Positions 38,004-48,082 of a stretch of 64,000 nt of DNA are shown in pieces. Source of the stretch: Rouxiella aceris (GTDB lineage Bacteria > Pseudomonadota > Gammaproteobacteria > Enterobacterales > Enterobacteriaceae); NCBI RefSeq assembly GCF_012933545.1, contig NZ_JAADJU010000008.1, forward strand, positions 283,360 to 347,359, in the 5' to 3' direction. Position 1 is the first letter of the stretch. Each line of letters starts with the position of its first letter. The translations under genes were made by a program, and so were the position numbers. The notes beneath the pieces are model-generated. The model ran no database searches. It was not told the origin of the DNA and worked only from the letters and a program-made list of their open reading frames with translations.

Positions 38004-40151
38004 CTAGCCATGTATGGCAGAGGCCTGGGCAGTAAAGCCTGAATGAAAACAGTTGTTATAGTAAGCCTGGATTTTTTTAAGACGTTGCTGATCGGCAAGA
38101 TAGCGCTTAATCAATAGCAGGCCATTCACCAGCAGGGTGATGATCACCACCATCAGCAGAATGGTGGTGCCCAGATAGCGCCACAGCGTGGAGATATCTG
38201 GTTCACTGTGCAAAGAGATATGGCGGGTACCGTTGGCATCAATGCTGATATTGGTGATCACTCCCTGCGCCGAGAACGGGGTGTGCAACAACATTGACGA
38301 CAGATTTTGCAACTGCTTCCATTGCTCAAGAGGATTGTAGGCAAACAGAGAAACCGGCGGTTGCGCCTGCGAGACTAACTGCTTGCCTTCATCGTTATTG
38401 ATCAGAAAACCACCCGGTGGCGGGCTGTTTAGCGCCTCGGCGGCGCGGATAGTTTCATGAGAGAAGAAGGCGGTAGCGGCGCTATTGACCAATTCACTTA
38501 ATGATTCCGCGCTTACCGGACGTAGCAGCACGTTCATGCCTTTCAGCGTCCCTGAACGCGCACGTTTGACCAGGATCCCCCAGTTATCGGCATTACCCAG
38601 ATTGACCAGGGCATTTTTCAGGCGGACACAGTCTTCGCTGTTGCTACACAGTGCATCGGTTTTCAATACGATATCGGAGAAATCATCGAGCAAAATCATG
38701 CCGGACTTCTCAATGGCTGTTGCCAGCTGCGGATTGACATTTTGCTCGGCGTTGACGTTACCCGGATGTAACTGCGTATGCACGGTGGCCAACAGGCTGT
38801 TTGCCGCTTCGATGGTATCCGATTCCGGCATCGGCAGCGGTGCCGCCTCGTTCCAGTAAATGGCCGAGCAATCAAAGGGCATAAACGCCGACGGAGAGGC
38901 CGCGCTTAAGCGCGGAGGCACGTAACACATGCCGGTGCCATGCACTTTCAGGGTATCCCCCACCCGCAGCGGCGTTTTCTCCAACGCGGCGACGCTGCTG
39001 ACCTGGGTGCTTTGTGCCCCCTGCAGCCAGGCCATACTCAGTTTTAGCGGCAGACTCAGTGGCACATAAATCAGCATAATCAACAGCAGCAGCAGGGAGC
39101 TGGCGGTGAGCACCAGGTTTTTTCCCCAATGCTGCACCGGGAAGTTTTTCACCTCATCGTGCAGAGAAAGGTAGTGTCCCTGGCGAACCACCTGACTATT
39201 GAGATAGACATCAATATCGGTTTTTTGCCCCAGCTCGCGAGCAATAAAGGGTTGCCAGTGCGGCGGATAGACCAGATCGACGGCGCCGAGTGAGATATTA
39301 CTGATATCACCCTGTTTGGATTCGCCAAACAGGCCCCAGCGTTTGGGCATGCCATGCAGGCAGTGGATCTCTTTGCGATTGCGCCCCAGTTTTTCGGCCA
39401 GTAACCGCCAGCCCAGCCAGGCCAGCAGCAATAAGGTGACTGCCAATATCCACGGCAAGAGGATGGCCGGGCCAACCAGCATAATCAACGCCAGCAGCAT
39501 CACCACTGACAGTGCCGAATATTCGCGAATGCCATTGGAGCGTGTCAGTTGGCGCTCTTCTTTGGTTTCCTTGCGGATGCTGAGCAGCGAAATATGATCG
39601 TTCTCTTCCGGGCGGATAGAGGCATTCTGGGGCGGGGCGCTGATCACGGCAGAAGAGACGGCAGAGCGATCGTAGACATGATCAACCAGAGTGTGACCAT
39701 TAAGGGAGATAACCAGGGGGATGGTTTGTGTTCTGATCAGTTCGACATGATTTTCTTGCGCGATATATTGTTCCCAAAACAACGGCAGATGGATCTCCGT
39801 GGTTTCAAGAAAATAGCGCCATTTATTAGGGTCATCGCTGGCCACGCCGTAGCGGGTAATCGCTCGTGTTGCGCAGAACACCTGTTCACTTTTAGCCGTC
39901 AGCGCCAGTTTATCGCGTTGCACCATTAAATTACTGCGCTGGGCCAGCGGCGGCTGACTCAGTGGATCGCTCTGGCGCAGATATTTCTCTACCGCGTCGC
40001 GCTCCTGCTGGCTGAGCTTACGTTGGCTAGGCTTGGAAAAATTCATATTGGAAGCAGCTAACCGTCGCTGGCGCAGCGCAAACCTCAGGCCAATGCCCGC
40101 GATAATGACAACTGCACCCAGTAAAATCAGCGTCTCGACGACTATACTCAT
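38004..40151 (-). CDS. igaA: Rcs phosphorelay attenuator IgaA
   Basis: IgaA (yrfF, MucM, UmoB) is an inner-membrane protein that restrains the Rcs envelope-stress system through RcsD and is essential in many enterobacteria. The 715 residues (E. coli 711) have an N-terminal helix at 5-25, a pair of helices around 205-250, another near 345-368 and one near 655-675, with a large periplasmic domain between the last two. It is divergent from nudE. Confidence 0.95.
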   Translation of the reverse strand: MSIVVETLILLGAVVIIAGIGLRFALRQRRLAASNMNFSKPSQRKLSQQERDAVEKYLRQSDPLSQPPLAQRSNLMVQRDKLALTAKSEQVFCATRAITRYGVASDDPNKWRYFLETTEIHLPLFWEQYIAQENHVELIRTQTIPLVISLNGHTLVDHVYDRSAVSSAVISAPPQNASIRPEENDHISLLSIRKETKEERQLTRSNGIREYSALSVVMLLALIMLVGPAILLPWILAVTLLLLAWLGWRLLAEKLGRNRKEIHCLHGMPKRWGLFGESKQGDISNISLGAVDLVYPPHWQPFIARELGQKTDIDVYLNSQVVRQGHYLSLHDEVKNFPVQHWGKNLVLTASSLLLLLIMLIYVPLSLPLKLSMAWLQGAQSTQVSSVAALEKTPLRVGDTLKVHGTGMCYVPPRLSAASPSAFMPFDCSAIYWNEAAPLPMPESDTIEAANSLLATVHTQLHPGNVNAEQNVNPQLATAIEKSGMILLDDFSDIVLKTDALCSNSEDCVRLKNALVNLGNADNWGILVKRARSGTLKGMNVLLRPVSAESLSELVNSAATAFFSHETIRAAEALNSPPPGGFLINNDEGKQLVSQAQPPVSLFAYNPLEQWKQLQNLSSMLLHTPFSAQGVITNISIDANGTRHISLHSEPDISTLWRYLGTTILLMVVIITLLVNGLLLIKRYLADQQRLKKIQAYYNNCFHSGFTAQASAIHG

Positions 40152-40607
40152 CCGATCCCCGTTCAGACCCAGACGATATGAGTCATCTGATTGAAAAGTT
40201 TAAACATAATAAAATTCCGAAAATCAAAAACTATTATTTCCCAAAGCCTGTCTGTGCTGTTGTTTTAAATTTTTGTTATGCTAATCAACATAATATCTGC
40301 ACATCTTCGCTATACCGAGCCATTTTGAATCATAACAATCTTCACCCCTCAGTGGGTATCGGTATAATCCTATTTTTAATCTCTCTTGAATTTGTTATTG
40401 CCTGTTACGGCCTGATCCCGGCGTGCCCGATGTATACCGAGACCAGTGGCAACCCGCTGTTGCGTAAAGATCGACGTTCAACGATTGCGGTCAGGGCCAG
40501 CATTAACGCACAATGCATCATACCTGCCGTATGTGACCTTGCAGCAGATGCACCTGCAATTTGACATCATTCTGGGTATAAAGGGGATAAATATAATTGG
40601 GGACGAT
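40152..40607. promoter_or_regulatory. AT-rich igaA/nudE divergent region
   Basis: These 456 bases between divergent igaA and nudE are AT-rich over 40180-40420. A possible + strand promoter is TTCACC at 40341-40346, 16 bases, TATAAT at 40363-40368, which would leave a leader of about 235 bases before nudE. A TTGACA at 40561 has no well-spaced -10. The 128-codon frame at 40178-40564 has no ribosome site or recognisable protein character and is not called. Confidence 0.4.
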
Positions 40608-41165
40608 ATGGATAAGCACCTGCAAAAACCTAAAATCCTGAAAGTTGAAACTGTAGCCCGCTCCCGTTTGTTTACTATCGAGTCTGTGGATCTGACGTTT
40701 AGCAATGGTGCAGAACGCATCTATGAACGGATGCGGCCATCGGAACGTGAGGCGGTGATGATTGTGCCGGTGATCGGCGACGATCTGCTGCTAATCCACG
40801 AATATGCGGTAGGGATCGAAAGCTATGAGCTTGGTTTTCCGAAAGGATTAATCGATCCTGGCGAGACAGTACTCGAAGCGGCTAATCGTGAATTGATGGA
40901 AGAAGTTGGCTATGGTGCGGCGAATTTTGATTTTCTACGCAAACTGACCATGGCCCCCTCTTACTTTTCCAGCCGAATGAATATTGTTATTGCCCAGAGC
41001 CTGTATCCGCAAAGTCTGGAAGGTGACGAGCCGGAGCCTTTGCCGCAAACGCGCTGGCCAATTGCCCGCATGATGGAGCTGTTACAGCATCCTGATTTTT
41101 GTGAAGCAAGAAACGTGAGCGCACTTTTCCTGGCCCACGAATTTCTTATGCGCCAGAAACGTTAG
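40608..41165 (+). CDS. nudE: ADP compounds hydrolase NudE
   Basis: NudE is a Nudix hydrolase acting on ADP-ribose, NADH and diadenosine compounds. The ATG at 40608 with GGGGAC upstream gives 185 residues (E. coli 186) and the conserved LQKPKILKVETVARSRLF start. The Nudix box is complete: G at GLIDPGE, then E and REL-x-EE-x-G. A bidirectional terminator separates it from convergent mrcA. Confidence 0.95.
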   Translation: MDKHLQKPKILKVETVARSRLFTIESVDLTFSNGAERIYERMRPSEREAVMIVPVIGDDLLLIHEYAVGIESYELGFPKGLIDPGETVLEAANRELMEEVGYGAANFDFLRKLTMAPSYFSSRMNIVIAQSLYPQSLEGDEPEPLPQTRWPIARMMELLQHPDFCEARNVSALFLAHEFLMRQKR

Positions 41166-41194
41166 GCCACAGCTACCTGCGTCTTGTCGAACGA

Positions 41195-41234
41195 TAAAAA
41201 AAGCCGGGCTGAAATCTCTTCAGCCCGGCTTTTA
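41195..41234. terminator. Bidirectional terminator between nudE and mrcA
   Basis: AAGCCGGGCTGAA and its complement form a 13-bp stem with a 5-base loop, preceded by A residues and followed by TTTT. It can stop both convergent genes. Confidence 0.9.
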
Positions 41235-41250
41235 TATGGCCCGTCTGGCG

Positions 41251-43806
41251 CTAGAACAGCTCTTTTGACTCGCCGTTATCTATAATAGTCGTCCCGACTT
41301 CATGCACCGCATGTTCGGTCGGTTGAGTGCCATCGATAAAGTACTCCGCGCGACTGTCGGCCGTGCCGTCAGCCAATTTGCCGGTACGCTTGTCGATAGT
41401 GACAGTGACAATGCCCGGCGGCGGGCTAAGCATTTGCTCCGGTACGCCTTCCAGTACCGCTTTCATGTAATCGTCCCAGGCCGGTTGCGCGCTTTTGGCA
41501 CCGCCTTCGTAACCCGAGATTTGGTCGGCAATCGCGCCCGAGGCGGTAGTGCGACCCAAATCGCGACGATGATCGTCAAAGCCGATATACACCGAAGTGA
41601 CAACGCCCGGCCCGTAACCCGAGAACCAGGCATCTTTCGAGCTGTTTGTGGTCCCGGTCTTGCCGCCAATATCATGACGTTTTAGATCTTTCCCTGCCCG
41701 CCAGGCGGTCCCCATCCAACCCGGTTCACCAAAGATGTTGCTGTTGAGGGCATCGTGGATCAGGAATGACAGCGGGGTGCTGATCACATGCGGAGCGTAC
41801 TGCTGATCCTTGTCGTTTGGCACTTGTCCCGGCGGCACCTGTTCTAGCTGCGGCATTGGCACGGCATTGTTATTGGCCTCATTGGAGACCGCGACGTTCT
41901 CGACATTGTCATCGGAGAGTACCGCCGTCTTCTGCGAGTTGCCGTAAATCACCGGAATATCGCAGCTGGCACAGGCAATTCGCGGTTTGGCTTCGAACTG
42001 CGTCTGACCGGACTGATCGACAATTTTGGTAATGAAGTAAGGGTCAATCAGGTAACCGCCGTTGGTCAATGTTGCGTAACCACGCGCCATTTGCATTGGG
42101 GTAAAGGACGCTGAACCTAACGCCAGTGATTCCGAATGCACAATGTTTTCAGGCGGGAAGCCAAAACGCTGCAAATAGTCTGCCGCGTAATCAACGCCCA
42201 TGGCACGCATGGCGCGAACCATGACCACGTTTTTAGACTGACCTAACCCCTGACGCAGACGAATCGGACCATCATAGGTTGGCGGTGAGTTTTTCGGGCG
42301 CCATTCGGTACCGGCACCGGCATCCCAACGGGTAATGGGTACATCGTTGAAAATGGTCGCCAGCGTCAGACCTTTGTCCATTGCCGCGGTGTACAGGAAA
42401 GGTTTGATATTGGAACCGACCTGGCGCAGCGCTTGCGTTGCCCGGTTAAATTTACTCTGGTTAAAGTCAAAACCGCCAACCAGGGCTTCAACCGCGCCGG
42501 TGAGTGGATTTAGCGAAACAATCGCCGAGTTGACGTCTGGCACCTGGGCCAGCCACCACTCTTCGCCCACTTTGCGTACCCAAATCTGTTGGCCAGGCTG
42601 TACAGCATCGCCGACCTTTCTGGGATTAGGACCCTGGCTGATATCGGAACGGAACGGACGAGCCCAGCGCATGCCGCTAAATGGCATGCTGATACTGCTG
42701 CCGTTGGACAGGGTGGCGGTGGCCTGAGCTTCATCAATTTGCGTGACGACGGCCGGGACCAGGGGGCCATACACCGGTAGCGTTTTCAGCGAATTGATGA
42801 TTTTTTTCTCATCCCACGGCGTTTCGCCCACTTTCCACAGCTGGTTCGACGGGCCGCGATAGCCATGACGCATATCGTAGGCCATAACGTTGTTACGCAA
42901 TGCTTCCTGCGCGGCCAACTGGGTTTTGCGGCTCACCGTGGTGTAAACCATATAGCCGTCGTTGTAGGCATTGTCGCCGTAACGTTTCACCATTTCCTGG
43001 CGCACCATTTCGGTCAGATAAGGTGCCGAGAAGGCGATTTCCGGTGCATGGTAGTTGGAGACCAGCGGTGCATCACGGGCGGCATCATATTGCCCTTGCG
43101 TAATGTATTTTTCATCGAGCATACGCGACAGCACCACATTACGGCGGGAGAGGGCGCGATCGTGAGAGAAGAGCGGGTTAAAGGTCGATGGCGCTTTAGG
43201 CAAACCGGCGATCACTGCCATTTCCTGTAGCGTCAGTTGATCGACATTTTTACCAAAATAGGTCTGTGCCGCGGCACCCACGCCATAAGCGCGATAACCC
43301 AGATAGATTTTATTCAGGTAAAGCTCAAGGATCTCGTCCTTGGTCATCATCTGTTCAATGCGGATAGCCAGGAAGGCTTCTTTGATTTTGCGCGTCAGCG
43401 TCCGTTCCGGACTGAGGAAAAAGTTTCTGGCCAACTGTTGGGTAATGGTACTGGCACCCTGAGTGGCGCGGCCTGACATCATGGCAACAGAAGCAGCACG
43501 GAAGATACCAACCGGGTCGATACCGTGATGTTCATAAAAGCGGCTATCTTCCGTAGCAATAAACGCGTGCACCAGCTCCGGCGGGATCTGGTCGAGTTTA
43601 AGTGGAATACGACGCTTTTCACCGTACTGGGCGATGAGTTCGCCGTCGGCGCTATAAACCTGCATCGGTGTCTGCAAGCGTACGTCTTTTAACGTAGCGA
43701 CATCGGGTAGCTGTGGCTCAATATATTTGTACAGGCCATATATCGAGGCAGCGCCCAGCAGAATGCAACAAAGTGCAAGGATCAATAAATACTTTACGAA
43801 CTTCAC
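41251..43806 (-). CDS. mrcA: Penicillin-binding protein 1A
   Basis: PBP1A is a bifunctional peptidoglycan synthase. The 851 residues (E. coli 850) carry an N-terminal membrane helix at about 5-26, a GT51 domain with EDSRFYEHHGID and GASTITQQLARN, an OB-like insert, and a transpeptidase with SNIKPF, SKN and GGKTGTTNSSKDAWFSG. The divergent hof operon starts 160 bases away, as in E. coli. Confidence 0.97.
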   Translation of the reverse strand: MKFVKYLLILALCCILLGAASIYGLYKYIEPQLPDVATLKDVRLQTPMQVYSADGELIAQYGEKRRIPLKLDQIPPELVHAFIATEDSRFYEHHGIDPVGIFRAASVAMMSGRATQGASTITQQLARNFFLSPERTLTRKIKEAFLAIRIEQMMTKDEILELYLNKIYLGYRAYGVGAAAQTYFGKNVDQLTLQEMAVIAGLPKAPSTFNPLFSHDRALSRRNVVLSRMLDEKYITQGQYDAARDAPLVSNYHAPEIAFSAPYLTEMVRQEMVKRYGDNAYNDGYMVYTTVSRKTQLAAQEALRNNVMAYDMRHGYRGPSNQLWKVGETPWDEKKIINSLKTLPVYGPLVPAVVTQIDEAQATATLSNGSSISMPFSGMRWARPFRSDISQGPNPRKVGDAVQPGQQIWVRKVGEEWWLAQVPDVNSAIVSLNPLTGAVEALVGGFDFNQSKFNRATQALRQVGSNIKPFLYTAAMDKGLTLATIFNDVPITRWDAGAGTEWRPKNSPPTYDGPIRLRQGLGQSKNVVMVRAMRAMGVDYAADYLQRFGFPPENIVHSESLALGSASFTPMQMARGYATLTNGGYLIDPYFITKIVDQSGQTQFEAKPRIACASCDIPVIYGNSQKTAVLSDDNVENVAVSNEANNNAVPMPQLEQVPPGQVPNDKDQQYAPHVISTPLSFLIHDALNSNIFGEPGWMGTAWRAGKDLKRHDIGGKTGTTNSSKDAWFSGYGPGVVTSVYIGFDDHRRDLGRTTASGAIADQISGYEGGAKSAQPAWDDYMKAVLEGVPEQMLSPPPGIVTVTIDKRTGKLADGTADSRAEYFIDGTQPTEHAVHEVGTTIIDNGESKELF

Positions 43807-43966
43807 CTGAGATTTCCCATTTTATGACATGTGGGCAGTTTATAAACAGCCGCGCGCGCAGTACGGTAGTCGAAGGCAGAGTACAAAGGCAAGCCTAAGA
43901 CGTAGATAATTTCTTCATTTTTCAAGTTGTGAACACACTCTTTAACGACACGGAGGTCGGATACCA

Positions 43967-44815
43967 ATGCGACAACTTGCATGGCAAGTAGGCCTGGATA
44001 TTCAAAACGGTTATGCCCGAGCTATCGCAGTACAGCGGCGACGCAGCGGGTGGCAATTGCGTCATTGGTGGCAACAGCCGTTACCGCAGACGATCATGCG
44101 GCAGGGAATATTACATGAGACTGAGCAACTAATCGCCATTTTATCACGTTGGCGAGCCTGTTTGCCCGTAAGAATTTCATTGCGGATCTGTTTACCTGCC
44201 CAGCGGATGATCCAGGTGCGTTTACCCACCCCGGACAACCGGTTGTGCGAACCACATCGTAGCGCCTTTATCCGCGCCAGCGCAGCCAGGCAGCTGCCGC
44301 TGGCAGTTGAATGTCTGGCCATAGACTATCGGGCAGCACCGGGGGACGATCGCCAACTGATCGTGACCGCCGCCCGCCAGCAGGAACTGACCCAGTGGCA
44401 GGATTGCCTCGCTCAGGCCGGTTTGATCCCCGAGGTGGTGGAGTTGATGCCCTGTGCGCTGCAGTCGAGTGCCCATGCCGCGGGTTTGCCCGCCGAGTCA
44501 TTGCTGCTACATCGTTTGTTGGACGGCTGGATCTGGGCCTCGCCCTACGGACTGCCCTTTGAGTTTGGCGTGCTGGACAACGAAGAAGCTGGCGATCCCG
44601 CCCGGCTTTACCCGCGGATCTTCGAAGATTACCGCGCCCATAAGCTATGCAATACCGACATCTACTACAGCGGTATCTGCTGTCAGCCGCTTCCTGATGG
44701 TATGCAGCCCTGGTCCCCCTTTGCCGCCTTTAGCCAGATGTCGCCGCCTTTACCGGCCGATACCGGCGTCTTTGCGGTTGCCGCAGGTCTGGCTGTGCGC
44801 CCGGGAGACTGCTGA
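43967..44815 (+). CDS. hofM: PilM-like protein HofM
   Basis: HofM is the PilM homologue of an enterobacterial gene set related to type IV pilus assembly; in E. coli it is tied to use of extracellular DNA as a nutrient. The 282 residues begin VGLDIQNGYARAIAVQRR, the actin-like ATPase opening of PilM. A CGGAGG site precedes the ATG. It overlaps hofN by one base (TGATG). Function is inferred from family. Confidence 0.87.
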   Translation: MRQLAWQVGLDIQNGYARAIAVQRRRSGWQLRHWWQQPLPQTIMRQGILHETEQLIAILSRWRACLPVRISLRICLPAQRMIQVRLPTPDNRLCEPHRSAFIRASAARQLPLAVECLAIDYRAAPGDDRQLIVTAARQQELTQWQDCLAQAGLIPEVVELMPCALQSSAHAAGLPAESLLLHRLLDGWIWASPYGLPFEFGVLDNEEAGDPARLYPRIFEDYRAHKLCNTDIYYSGICCQPLPDGMQPWSPFAAFSQMSPPLPADTGVFAVAAGLAVRPGDC

Positions 44816-45357
44816 TGCTGCGCGTTAATCTTTTGCCCTGGCGGCAACGGCAGTGCCACCGGCGCTACGGTTTTTGGCGACGCTGGCTGTTTGTCGGCGT
44901 TGCCAGCGAGACGGCGCTGCTACTGCTGTGGGGGTGGCTATTGCAGCAGCATGAACAACGGCTGGTCTGGCGGCTGTCCACCTTGAGCGCCTATCAGGTA
45001 GCGCTGCAGGGGCAGGTAGCAAAGGTCAATACGCTTAAGTTGGCGTATCAGCAGGCGGAGCAATTAAATCAGCAAAACCGGCAGCGTTTACAGCGCAGTC
45101 TGCACTATGTCCAACTGCTGGCGAATGTTGCACAGACGATGCCCGACGGCCTGTGGGCAACACGACTAAGTTTGCATAACGCGGAATTGTCGCTGGGGGG
45201 ACGCGGGAGTTCTTATCAGGACATTCTGGCATTGAGCGCGGCGTTACCAGAGGATGGCGCGGTTTCACCGGTGCAATTGCGCGAAGTTAAACAGCTTGCC
45301 AGCGCCGACCTGCAATTCTCGCTAAGCGCCAGGTTGTCCGGGCAAGAGGATGCCTGA
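44815..45357 (+). CDS. hofN: PilN-like protein HofN
   Basis: A 180-residue bitopic membrane protein. It starts with MLRVNLLPWRQR, the PilN motif that binds the PilM groove, then a membrane helix at about 22-42 and a coiled-coil/ferredoxin-like periplasmic part. Translation is coupled to hofM by TGATG. It is the second gene of the hof operon. Confidence 0.87.
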   Translation: MLRVNLLPWRQRQCHRRYGFWRRWLFVGVASETALLLLWGWLLQQHEQRLVWRLSTLSAYQVALQGQVAKVNTLKLAYQQAEQLNQQNRQRLQRSLHYVQLLANVAQTMPDGLWATRLSLHNAELSLGGRGSSYQDILALSAALPEDGAVSPVQLREVKQLASADLQFSLSARLSGQEDA

Positions 45358-45372
45358 TAGGCGGGGGAAACT

Positions 45373-46269
45373 ATGGACAAAGTGTATCACCCTCTGATCT
45401 TGCGTTTGTTGCAGCGACCCGGCTGGCAGTTGGCACTTGGCATCGCAGGCTTGCTACTGCTGTTGCTGGCAGGTGGTTATCTGCTGGGGATTGCTGCCCT
45501 TGTGCAATCCACGTCGGCGCATGAACAGACATTGCAGCAGCAAGAAGCCGAGATTATCGGGCAACAGAGGATATTACTACGCCAGCGCGCCCGCAGCGAG
45601 TGGCAAACGGCCCTTGCGGCCATTGCCACGCCGCCGGCGGAGAGCACTGCCTTGCCGCAATATGTTATCGCGTCGCTGGATAGTTCCGGTGGTCGCTTAT
45701 TGCACTGGCAACCCGATGAGCGCAGCGGCGAAAAAGGCGAGAAACGCGGCGGTTTACGGCAGCAGGGAACCTTCCGACTGCAAATACCTTTTGCCCGCCT
45801 GTTGCCGTTTCTTACCGGGTTGCTGCTGACCTCCGCGGTGCCGCTGGCCATTGAGCAACTGACGGTTAGCCGCCGGGACGAATCTGCGGCGGTGGATACA
45901 CAGCCGTTACCGCTGGAGGTTACCCTGCGACTGGCCAGCTATCAGGGGCGGGCGATCCGAGCCGAGGCAGAGCCCGCTTATTTATCGCTGACCACGGCAG
46001 GGCAACGCGATCCTTTTCAGCGGCATGGCAACCCGGTGTGCCAGCCGCGCAGCGGGCAGATGCAGCTGAAAGGTATTGTGGGTGGACCCGGGCGCTACAC
46101 CGCCTGGTTGCTATCAGCTCAAGACCAATGGTTAAAAGCGCAGGCCGGTGAGCTATTGGCCAGCGAAGCATGGCGGGTGGATCAGGTGTCGGAACACCAG
46201 GTTTATCTTAGCCTTGATGACCCACAGTGCGGTGCCCGCCAGCAGGTTCTCTCCTTCGCGGCGCAGTGA
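45373..46269 (+). CDS. Fused HofO-HofP (PilO-PilP-like) protein
   Basis: One frame of 298 residues covers what E. coli codes as two genes, hofO (about 146 residues) and hofP (about 134). The N-terminal part has a membrane helix at about 20-45, a coiled coil and a PilO-like domain to about 195. The C-terminal part (about 210-298) has the PilP-like RDPFQRHGNPVC opening and a beta domain. GGGGG precedes the ATG. Whether the fusion is native or from a lost stop cannot be told here, but no frame disruption is visible. Confidence 0.8.
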   Translation: MDKVYHPLILRLLQRPGWQLALGIAGLLLLLLAGGYLLGIAALVQSTSAHEQTLQQQEAEIIGQQRILLRQRARSEWQTALAAIATPPAESTALPQYVIASLDSSGGRLLHWQPDERSGEKGEKRGGLRQQGTFRLQIPFARLLPFLTGLLLTSAVPLAIEQLTVSRRDESAAVDTQPLPLEVTLRLASYQGRAIRAEAEPAYLSLTTAGQRDPFQRHGNPVCQPRSGQMQLKGIVGGPGRYTAWLLSAQDQWLKAQAGELLASEAWRVDQVSEHQVYLSLDDPQCGARQQVLSFAAQ

Positions 46270-46309
46270 AGCCATTGCTACAGGGAAAAGATCACGGAGA
46301 ACAATCATT

Positions 46310-47632
46310 ATGGAGCAACAACAGCAAGCTGGGTGGCGAAGGTGGGCGATGGCCCTGTGCCTGATGATCGGTAGCCTATTGAGTGCCCCGCTGGCGGCGG
46401 CCAATTCCCCCCGAACGCCACCGGGTAAAGAAAAGGCATTGCAGCAAAGCATCAGCCTGACGTTTTCTGATGCACCGATTGCACTGATTTTGCAGGCCCT
46501 GGCCGATCACCAGCAGTTAAATCTGGTCACCGGTAAAGGCGTGGAAGGACGATTGACCCTGCGTTTGCAAGCTGTGCCCTGGCAGCAGGCATTGGAGGTT
46601 GTTTTGCGGATGGGCCAACTGACCAGCCAGAAGCAGGGAAAGGTGCTGATGGTTTTCCCCGAGTCCGAACTGCTACAGCAACGCCAGCAAAAAATGGCCC
46701 AGGCAGAGCAGGATAGGCTGGCGCGTCCGTTAATCAGTCGCACACTGGTGCTCAGACATGCCCAGGCCAGCGAAGTCGCCAGTTTTTTGAATACGCAGAA
46801 AGGCAGTCTGCTCTCCCCTCGGGCGCTAGTGAGTGCCGATCCGGCAGGGAATACGCTGTTGATCCGCGATGCCCGCCAGGAGTTGGACCAGGTACGCGCC
46901 TGGCTCGAAAACGTCGATCGGCCTGTGCGGCAGGTACAGCTGGCTGCGCATATTGTTACCATCAACCGCGATAGCCTGCGCGAACTCGGGGTGCGCTGGG
47001 GATTTAACCGGGCTACTACGACGCAGGAGAAAAACGGGCTGGCAGGTAGCGTTGAAATAGGCGCGGCAGTGGAAAAACCGATGATTACCGCCGGATTTAA
47101 TCTGGTACGCATTGGCGGCCGTATGCTGGATGTAGAGCTGACGGCGCTGGAACAACAGGATAGGGTGGAGATCATTGCCAGTCCGCGTCTGCTGACCGCC
47201 AATTTGCAAACCGCCAGTATCAAACAGGGAACCGAGATCCCTTATCAGGTCTCCAGCGGTGCCAGCGGCAGCACATCCATTGAATTTAAAGAAGCGGTAT
47301 TGGGGATGGAAGTGACGCCGCAGATCCTGCCCGACGGTGCCATTACTCTGCAACTGCAAATCAGCCAGAATATGCCCGGGCGGAAAATCAAGCAGGCAGA
47401 AGGGGAAGCGCTGTCGATTGACAAGCAGGAAATCAAAACGCAGGTGACGGTAAAAGACGGAGAAACGCTGGTATTAGGCGGCATATTCCAGCAACATGGT
47501 ATAAAGAGTGAAAACAAGGTGCCGATTTTAGGTAATCTTCCCTTGTTTGGCAGCTTGTTTACCCAGCAATCGAATCAGGGTCAGCGTCGCGAGCTGGTTA
47601 TTTTTATCACGCCAACCCTTATTAGCAGCTAA
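46310..47632 (+). CDS. hofQ: Secretin HofQ
   Basis: HofQ is an outer-membrane secretin of the PilQ/ComE type. Starting at 46310 (CACGGAG upstream) gives 440 residues; an in-frame start at 46148 lies inside the preceding gene. A signal peptide covers about 1-31. An N domain (ISLTFSDAPIALILQALAD) and the C-terminal secretin domain with VPILGNLPLFGSLF near 400 are visible. Last gene of the hof operon; aroK follows after 450 bases. Confidence 0.92.
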   Translation: MEQQQQAGWRRWAMALCLMIGSLLSAPLAAANSPRTPPGKEKALQQSISLTFSDAPIALILQALADHQQLNLVTGKGVEGRLTLRLQAVPWQQALEVVLRMGQLTSQKQGKVLMVFPESELLQQRQQKMAQAEQDRLARPLISRTLVLRHAQASEVASFLNTQKGSLLSPRALVSADPAGNTLLIRDARQELDQVRAWLENVDRPVRQVQLAAHIVTINRDSLRELGVRWGFNRATTTQEKNGLAGSVEIGAAVEKPMITAGFNLVRIGGRMLDVELTALEQQDRVEIIASPRLLTANLQTASIKQGTEIPYQVSSGASGSTSIEFKEAVLGMEVTPQILPDGAITLQLQISQNMPGRKIKQAEGEALSIDKQEIKTQVTVKDGETLVLGGIFQQHGIKSENKVPILGNLPLFGSLFTQQSNQGQRRELVIFITPTLISS

Positions 47633-48082
47633 TAATCTACACTATACCCTTTGTATGAATCATGGCAGCGAGGCAGTCTCCCATTACCGCCTGGCGGTAA
47701 GGCGATCGCTGTGGACGCATTGTGGGATTGAAATGGCTTTCGGCAGATTGTTTGCCTGAAATGGTGCAATTACGTTGAGCTTATGCAACTTTTTGTGTCA
47801 CTAACGGCTTCTGAGTTTGACGCTGCGGCCGATTTAGCTTACAAGGGTTACCGAATTGAGCACCGAGAGTTTTATTTAATGCCATCGCGCCGATAAAAAC
47901 GTATGGTTTCCCTCCTGCGGCGCGCTATGTGATTTATTCGGTTGCCAAACTACCAGGAGTGTTGAGATAATTTTTATCTGATCTCGCACTATCGCTCATG
48001 AGGTTTCAGTTTAGGTCCCGTCGCTGATTTGATTGGCGGGGCGGGTTATCATCAACGAATTGTCTTAGTAATACCGAAAAAC
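47633..48082 (+). promoter_or_regulatory. aroK leader and promoter region
   Basis: These 450 bases carry no credible gene. A short inverted repeat ACCGCC-TGGC-GGT lies near 47689-47700. In E. coli the aroK-aroB-damX-dam superoperon has promoters in the matching gap; I could not fix one here. In-frame upstream starts near 48029 lack a ribosome site. Confidence 0.4.

Noticed and set aside
40178..40564. 128-codon frame upstream of nudE
   Set aside because: No ribosome site, no recognisable domain, and it lies over an AT-rich divergent promoter region.
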